The notes beneath the pieces are model-generated. The model was given only the letters and a program-made list of their open reading frames with translations, did no database searches and was not told the DNA's origin. 7,432 bases of DNA from Patescibacteria group bacterium (GTDB lineage: Bacteria > Patescibacteriota > Kazan-3B-28 > UBA10110). Every line of letters starts with the position of its first letter. The stretch's first letter is position 1. The stretch spans positions 1-7,432 of the forward strand of contig DQGN01000032.1 of the NCBI GenBank assembly GCA_003524745.1, in the 5' to 3' direction. This document shows positions 3,766 through 7,432 of this stretch, one piece after another. The translations under genes and the position numbers were made by a program.

Positions 3766-4752
3766 ATGAAACGCATAGGTTGGTTTTATTTAGGCGGAGG
3801 GTTATTAATTGTTGGGCTATGTTCAGGGTTTTATTTCTGGCTATTCGCCCCTATCAGCCGTGCCGGTACCCCACAACTATTTACGGTACAATCAGCCGAA
3901 AGCATCACTTCGATCGCGCGCCGGTTAGAAGAAGGGCAATTAATCCGCTCGGCCTGGGGGTTCAAAGCCTACTTAAAAATATCCGGCAAAGTGGTGGTGC
4001 AGCCGGGTACTTACGAGATTTCTACCAAGGATAGCCTGATTAAAATTGCTAACTTGATTGCCAGTGGTGATACCACTAATGTGACACTGACTATACCCGA
4101 GGGGTATACTTTGGCGCAGATCGCTGAACAGGTGGGGCAAAAGAATATTGCTGATGCCGCAGAGTTCACAAGATTGGTGAAAGATTTCCCGCCCGATTAT
4201 GAATTTTTGAAAGTTCGGCCGACCGGGCAGACTTCATTGGAAGGATTTTTATTCCCCGATACTTATCGCTTGATTAAAGGCAATCCGACATTGGCGATTC
4301 AGCAAATATTGGATAATTTTAGCAGCAAATATACGACGGATATCAAGCCCAAATTAGGCGATAAAAATTTGTACGAAATTATCACCGTAGCTTCTTTGAT
4401 CGAGCGCGAAGTTAAGACCACCGAAGATATGGTAATGGTCTCGGGAGTAATTTATAACCGCCTTAAGATCGGGATGAAGTTGGATATTGATGCGACGGTG
4501 CGGTTTATCATTAATAATTGGAAAGATCCGTTAACGCGGGACGATTTGAGTGTAGATTCGCCCTACAATACTCGGCGGTATGCCGGTCTCCCGCCCGGAC
4601 CAATTTGTAATCCGGGCTTAGCCGCTATTGAAGCGGCCCTGCAGCCCGCTGATCACGATTATTACTACTATTTAACGGATTATGATGGCGTAACGCATTA
4701 TGCCAAGACGCTCGCGGAGCACAATCAGAATAAATTACAATATTTGTTATAA
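3766..4752 (+). CDS. mltG: Endolytic murein transglycosylase MltG
   Basis: Membrane-anchored lytic transglycosylase of the MltG (YceG) family, thought to cut nascent glycan strands and so set their length. The 328 residues begin with one transmembrane anchor (about 7-27). An extracytoplasmic LysM-like region follows (about 38-112, ending TIPEGYTLAQIAEQV). The catalytic domain contains SLEGFLFPDTYRL (157-169), the glutamate motif VASLIEREV with predicted catalytic Glu213, LDIDATVRF (239-247, the usual form being LQTDPTV-Y), and SPYNTRRYAGLPPGPICNPG (265-284). The ending DHDYYYYLTDYDGVTHYAKTLAEHNQN is typical. The protein appears complete and intact. It is transcribed from its own promoter behind a terminator, and no terminator is evident after it. 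Confidence 0.96.
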   Translation: MKRIGWFYLGGGLLIVGLCSGFYFWLFAPISRAGTPQLFTVQSAESITSIARRLEEGQLIRSAWGFKAYLKISGKVVVQPGTYEISTKDSLIKIANLIASGDTTNVTLTIPEGYTLAQIAEQVGQKNIADAAEFTRLVKDFPPDYEFLKVRPTGQTSLEGFLFPDTYRLIKGNPTLAIQQILDNFSSKYTTDIKPKLGDKNLYEIITVASLIEREVKTTEDMVMVSGVIYNRLKIGMKLDIDATVRFIINNWKDPLTRDDLSVDSPYNTRRYAGLPPGPICNPGLAAIEAALQPADHDYYYYLTDYDGVTHYAKTLAEHNQNKLQYLL

Positions 4753-4792
4753 GGATTCTTTGTTGCTTCTCTTAAGGAAAGTATTCCCCAAA

Positions 4793-4832
4793 TTCCTCCC
4801 CTGCCAGAGGGGAGATTGGGTGGGGAGGGAGT
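4793..4832. repeat. Palindromic repeat copy B, intergenic
   Basis: It matches copy A (1-40) at 37 of 40 positions, same orientation on the + strand. CTCCCCT (4796-4802) pairs with AGGGGAG (4808-4814). It is non-coding here, between mltG and comEC, while copy A is read as protein. Confidence 0.85.
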
Positions 4833-4855
4833 TTAATATTTCACTCCCCTCTCTT

Positions 4856-4878
4856 TTCTCCCCTCGGTGAGGGGAGAA
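4856..4878. repeat. Perfect 10-bp stem hairpin upstream of comEC
   Basis: TTCTCCCCTC (4856-4865), loop GGT, GAGGGGAGAA (4869-4878). It lies 24 bp beyond copy B and may be the other half of the same composite element. No T-run follows, so an intrinsic terminator is not supported. Confidence 0.7.
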
Positions 4879-4933
4879 GGATACATTAGTAGTCTTCTGT
4901 CTGTCAGCAGGCAGGCTTCGATGGGGCAGCGCA

Positions 4934-4950
4934 GGGGATAAAACATCCCC
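4934..4950. repeat. Small hairpin between the repeat block and the comEC promoter
   Basis: GGGGAT (4934-4939), loop AAAAC, ATCCCC (4945-4950). It may be the end of the repeat block; the comEC -10 box begins 20 bp later. Confidence 0.5.
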
Positions 4951-4969
4951 CTCTCGTAATAGTTTTTAG

Positions 4970-4975
4970 TATGAT
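4970..4975 (+). promoter_or_regulatory. -10 box of comEC, leaderless spacing
   Basis: TATGAT ends 6 nt before the comEC ATG, with no Shine-Dalgarno and no recognisable -35. The downstream MBL and RNHCP genes overlap in series, so this is probably the promoter for all three. Confidence 0.5.
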
Positions 4976-4981
4976 TTAAAT

Positions 4982-6502
4982 ATGTCAACTGGGAGGGCAT
5001 ATATTATTTGGGCTGGGGTAGGATTTTTGGTGGGTGTGATGATTGGCGAATGGTGGCAAATCCCCTCTTGGCAGGTCGGAGCATATTTAGTAGCGACAAT
5101 AATTTGCTTGGGATTATTGTGGGGTAAATATTATCGCCACAGTTTTCTTATAGTGGGGGTAAGTTTGGGTCTGATTCTGGGTAATTGGCGTTTGGCCAGC
5201 GTTTTACCGCTGCCGCCCAATGACATCAGCCATTACCAAGGACAAACTATCACATTTGTCGGGCAAATTATTGATGACCCGCAAATCACTCTCGATGCGG
5301 AAAAGTTTACCGTGGCGGTCCAGTCGGCCCCGATCGATGCGCCGGTATCCGGCAAGGTTTTAATCAAAACTGGGCGCTATCCGGAATATAATTATGGAAA
5401 TGTTTTAGCCCTGACTTGCAAAATTAATTCTCCGAGCGGGGCCCCGTCCAAGGCGGGCAAAGCCTCGCCCTGGGCGGGCGGGGCCGATGTGTCCGGCTAT
5501 GCTAAATATTTAGGCCGATTTAATATTTATGCGACATGTGATTATCCTGAAATTGATGTTAAACAAGATTTCGCCGGCCAAAAACTCTGGCGGTGGCTGT
5601 ATCAATTAAAACATTATTTTTTGCGAGTGGCAGATCAGACCATTCCTGAACCAGCGGCCAGTTTATTAGCCGGTTTGTTGTTGGGCGCCAGCGCCACTTT
5701 GCCTAAATCCATTCTCGACGGTTTTAATACGGCTGGTTTAACGCATATCATTGCTTTGTCCGGTTTTAATATCAGCATTGTGGCTGGCGCTATCTTAGGC
5801 TTACTGCGGTGGTTGCCTTTATCGGCAAGGTTAATTGTCGCGCTGGTGGCAATTTGGTTATTTGTTTTATTGACTGGAGCGGCTCCTTCGGCAGTAAGAG
5901 CGGGTTTGATGGGGATGATAATTTTATCGGCCGGGTTATTCGGTCGCTTGTCAGACATTTCTGTGGCGCTGATGCTCTCTGCCGTCTTGATGGTGGGAGC
6001 TAACCCAAAAATTTTAGCCGGCGACATCGGTTTTCAGTTATCTTTTTTGGCCACTATCGGGATAGTGTACTTGTCTCCCCTTTTAGAAAGCTGCAATAAA
6101 ACCAAATTAGTCTGGTTGAATCAATTAGTGGTTCCAACTTTGGCTGCTTTGATCATGGTGACGCCAATTTTGGCGATTAATTTTGGTCGCATTTCTTTAA
6201 TCGCACCGCTGACCAATATTTTAGTGGTGCCATTAGTGCCCCTGGCCATGCTGTTGGGCTTTTGGGCGGTAGTCGGTGGCATGATTTGGTCAGTTTTGGG
6301 TAGCGTCTTAGGTTGGTTAGCTTGGTTGCCTTTACGCTTTGTGGTAGCGGTGGCAGAATATATGAAAAATTTACCTTGGGCGAGTTTGCAATTAGAGTTG
6401 CAATCCGGATGGTGGCTAATTGTTTATTATGCATTCGTCTTAATTGCGTTAAATTGGTATTATGTCTCGTATCGTCATCGTCAGTTTAGGCCTACTCGTT
6501 AG
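4982..6502 (+). CDS. comEC: ComEC/Rec2-type DNA-uptake channel protein (competence domain only)
   Basis: Polytopic inner-membrane protein forming the channel for single-stranded DNA during natural transformation. Three N-terminal hydrophobic segments (about 8-22, 33-47, 55-70) precede an OB-like DUF4131 region (about 75-190). The Competence domain follows, with GLLLGASATLPKSILDGF and the signature GLTHIIALSGFNISIVAG (252-269), then TGAAPSAVRAGLMG (298-311) and several more membrane segments to about 495. Cys146 and Cys186 are placed like the pair reported to form a disulfide in Bacillus ComEC (from memory; inference here). The C-terminal metallo-hydrolase domain of single-chain ComEC is absent and is encoded by the next gene. 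Residues about 153-168 (GAPSKAGKASPWAGGA) are encoded by a GC-rich palindromic repeat. No other competence gene (comEA, comF, pilus) is in the window. Confidence 0.93.
   Translation: MSTGRAYIIWAGVGFLVGVMIGEWWQIPSWQVGAYLVATIICLGLLWGKYYRHSFLIVGVSLGLILGNWRLASVLPLPPNDISHYQGQTITFVGQIIDDPQITLDAEKFTVAVQSAPIDAPVSGKVLIKTGRYPEYNYGNVLALTCKINSPSGAPSKAGKASPWAGGADVSGYAKYLGRFNIYATCDYPEIDVKQDFAGQKLWRWLYQLKHYFLRVADQTIPEPAASLLAGLLLGASATLPKSILDGFNTAGLTHIIALSGFNISIVAGAILGLLRWLPLSARLIVALVAIWLFVLLTGAAPSAVRAGLMGMIILSAGLFGRLSDISVALMLSAVLMVGANPKILAGDIGFQLSFLATIGIVYLSPLLESCNKTKLVWLNQLVVPTLAALIMVTPILAINFGRISLIAPLTNILVVPLVPLAMLLGFWAVVGGMIWSVLGSVLGWLAWLPLRFVVAVAEYMKNLPWASLQLELQSGWWLIVYYAFVLIALNWYYVSYRHRQFRPTR
5440..5485. 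repeat. GC-rich palindromic repeat inside comEC, in frame
   Basis: GGCCCCG (5440-5446) pairs with CGGGGCC (5479-5485). Inside it an imperfect stem from CCAAGGCGGGC (5448-5458) against GCCTCGCCCTGG (5462-5473) surrounds an AAA loop. The 46 bp encode a small-residue stretch at about residues 153-168 of ComEC. Base composition is far more GC-rich than the flanking AT-rich codons (AAAATTAATTC before, TATGCTAAATATT after). Confidence 0.75.
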
Positions 6503-7316
6503 TTTAGGTTTATTAAATTTTTTAATTTGGCAGCCGGTGGTGCAAGCTGGCCCCGGAGAATTAAAAATAAATTTTATTGATGTCGGACAGGGCGACGCTA
6601 TCCTGCTCAAACTGCCCACCGGAGAAGATGTCTTGGTGGATGGGGGGCCGGATGACACGGTTTTGACCGCCTTAGGCCAACTTTTGCCTGTCTGGGATCG
6701 CGAATTAGATTTAGTGGTGGCGACCCATTTAGAAGCAGACCACATTACGGGGTTAATTAGCGTGCTGCAAACATATCAAGTTAAAGAAGTGTTAACCCCG
6801 GCTTTTCAGAACGACACTAAAACGGCAAAAGCTTGGCAAGAGGCGGCCTTGAAGGCAGCCAAAATTAATTATGCCGATGCGACAGATGATTATGTTTGGG
6901 GAGAGGTGGTTTGGGATACCTTGTGGCCATTACCGAATGCGGATTTTTCTCTTGAGAGCGACAATATCAATGCCACGGTAGCCCAAATAAGTTATGGCGA
7001 CCATACCGTGTTGCTTACTGCTGATGCTGATAGCCAAGTAGAGCAGCAATTAATAGCTCTTTACCCTGGGCTGACCACCGAAATATTAAAAGTGGCGCAT
7101 CACGGCAGCCGGTTTTCTTCGACGACGACTTTTTTGCAAGCTATGCAGCCGGATGTGGCGGTGATATCTGTTGGTCGGAATAGTTATGGGCATCCCGCTC
7201 CGGAAGTGTTACAGCGTTTGGCGGCGATTAACGCCCAGATTTATCGGACAGATCAGAGTGGTACAATTAAATTAATTTTATCGAGCCAACAACGGCGAAT
7301 CTTAACCGATGGATAG
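6462..7316 (+). CDS. ComEC-type MBL-fold metallo-hydrolase, separate from the channel
   Basis: Stand-alone equivalent of the C-terminal beta-lactamase-fold domain of ComEC, which is proposed to degrade the non-transported DNA strand. An N-terminal hydrophobic anchor or signal (about 4-24, followed by VVQAG) should place it outside the membrane. The domain has INFIDVGQGDAILL (36-49), LVDGG (58-62), the metal motif ATHLEADHITGL (His89, Glu91, Asp93, His94), LLTADAD (Asp188), LKVAHHGS (His213, His214) and NSYGHPAPEVL (His244). Position 91 is Glu where Asp or His is usual. It overlaps comEC by 41 nt in the +1 frame and has no Shine-Dalgarno, suggesting co-transcription and coupled translation. 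With 506 plus 284 residues the pair equals a normal single ComEC. A secreted MBL nuclease unrelated to uptake is the alternative, but position argues for ComEC. Confidence 0.92.
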   Translation: MSRIVIVSLGLLVSLGLLNFLIWQPVVQAGPGELKINFIDVGQGDAILLKLPTGEDVLVDGGPDDTVLTALGQLLPVWDRELDLVVATHLEADHITGLISVLQTYQVKEVLTPAFQNDTKTAKAWQEAALKAAKINYADATDDYVWGEVVWDTLWPLPNADFSLESDNINATVAQISYGDHTVLLTADADSQVEQQLIALYPGLTTEILKVAHHGSRFSSTTTFLQAMQPDVAVISVGRNSYGHPAPEVLQRLAAINAQIYRTDQSGTIKLILSSQQRRILTDG

Positions 7317-7432
7317 GAAAAATTTTATCAGAACGAAAGAAGATTTTACCTGCGAGAATTGTGGGCATAGGGTCAAAGGCAGCGGTTATACCAATCATTG
7401 TCCCAAATGTCTGTACAGCCAGCATGTGGACG
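7309..7432 (+). CDS. RNHCP-domain zinc-ribbon protein, N-terminal part (continues beyond the right edge)
   Basis: The 41 visible residues match the start of the RNHCP domain, a small zinc-ribbon family of unknown function named after its Arg-Asn-His-Cys-Pro motif. Two CxxC pairs are visible, Cys15/Cys18 (FTCENCGH) and Cys31/Cys34 (NHCPKCLYS), followed by the conserved HVD (39-41). The family Arg before NHCP is Thr here (TNHCP). The ATG overlaps the end of the MBL gene by 8 nt (ATGGATAG, whose last three bases are the MBL stop), which suggests translational coupling; no Shine-Dalgarno is seen. The role is unknown; zinc and nucleic-acid binding is only suggested by the ribbon. Confidence 0.87.
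   Translation, partial: MDRKNFIRTKEDFTCENCGHRVKGSGYTNHCPKCLYSQHVD

Noticed and set aside
5635..6027. A 130-codon minus-strand frame inside comEC
   Set aside because: It is antisense to the conserved Competence domain, with no start signals; a shadow of the strong codon bias on the coding strand.
6462..6502. The comEC/MBL overlap as a pseudogene-causing frameshift
   Set aside because: Both products keep all family motifs, the MBL protein has its own start and membrane anchor, and separate MBL partners are, from memory, known in CPR genomes. A sequencing error is not excluded, but the split looks functional.
1..7432. CRISPR array, tRNA, rRNA, transposase or defence genes
   Set aside because: No regularly spaced direct repeats, no cloverleaf with a T-arm motif, no rRNA-like stretch and no recognisable nuclease or transposase beyond RuvC and the MBL protein were seen. 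The repeats are irregular palindromes, not arrays.

Overview
The window looks like a piece of chromosome from a Candidate Phyla Radiation (Patescibacteria) bacterium, most likely Parcubacteria-like. This is inferred from several features read directly: compact single-domain genes, start codons sitting almost on top of -10 boxes, a ComEC split into channel and metallo-hydrolase genes, an RNHCP-domain protein, and many short GC-rich palindromic repeats between and inside genes. The rank within the CPR cannot be fixed from this sequence. The standard bacterial code (TAA, TAG and TGA as stops) fits every gene.

Layout: 1-394 (-) is the N-terminal part of a UvrD/PcrA-type helicase running off the left edge. 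395-627 holds several repeats and a terminator. 628-924 (-) is a three-segment membrane protein of unknown function, with a good promoter and Shine-Dalgarno. From 1053 on, every gene is on the + strand: yebC (1053-1796), ruvC (2156-2665), ruvA (2859-3416), a 60-residue LiaI/DUF5668-like membrane protein (3517-3699), mltG (3766-4752), a ComEC/Rec2 channel (4982-6502), its MBL-fold partner (6462-7316, overlapping by 41 nt) and the start of an RNHCP zinc-ribbon gene (7309-7432, overlapping by 8 nt, running off the right edge).

Functionally the window joins DNA recombination and repair (helicase, RuvC resolvase, RuvA junction-binding subunit; ruvB is not present), translation or gene regulation (YebC), peptidoglycan glycan-strand termination (MltG), and DNA uptake (ComEC plus MBL protein). 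ComEC, MBL and RNHCP form a tightly coupled block. The genes are otherwise mostly separated by 60-360 bp gaps, each with its own promoter, so this is a cluster of short units rather than one long operon.

The most notable content is not a new enzyme system. It is (i) palindromic repeats that sit in frame inside uvrD and comEC and form the C-terminus and stop codon of ruvC, (ii) a 359-bp yebC-ruvC gap containing six successive dyads, and (iii) two modes of translation start: leaderless-looking -10-to-ATG spacing for the core genes, and strong Shine-Dalgarno leaders only for the two small membrane proteins. I found no CRISPR array, tRNA, rRNA, transposase or defence locus.
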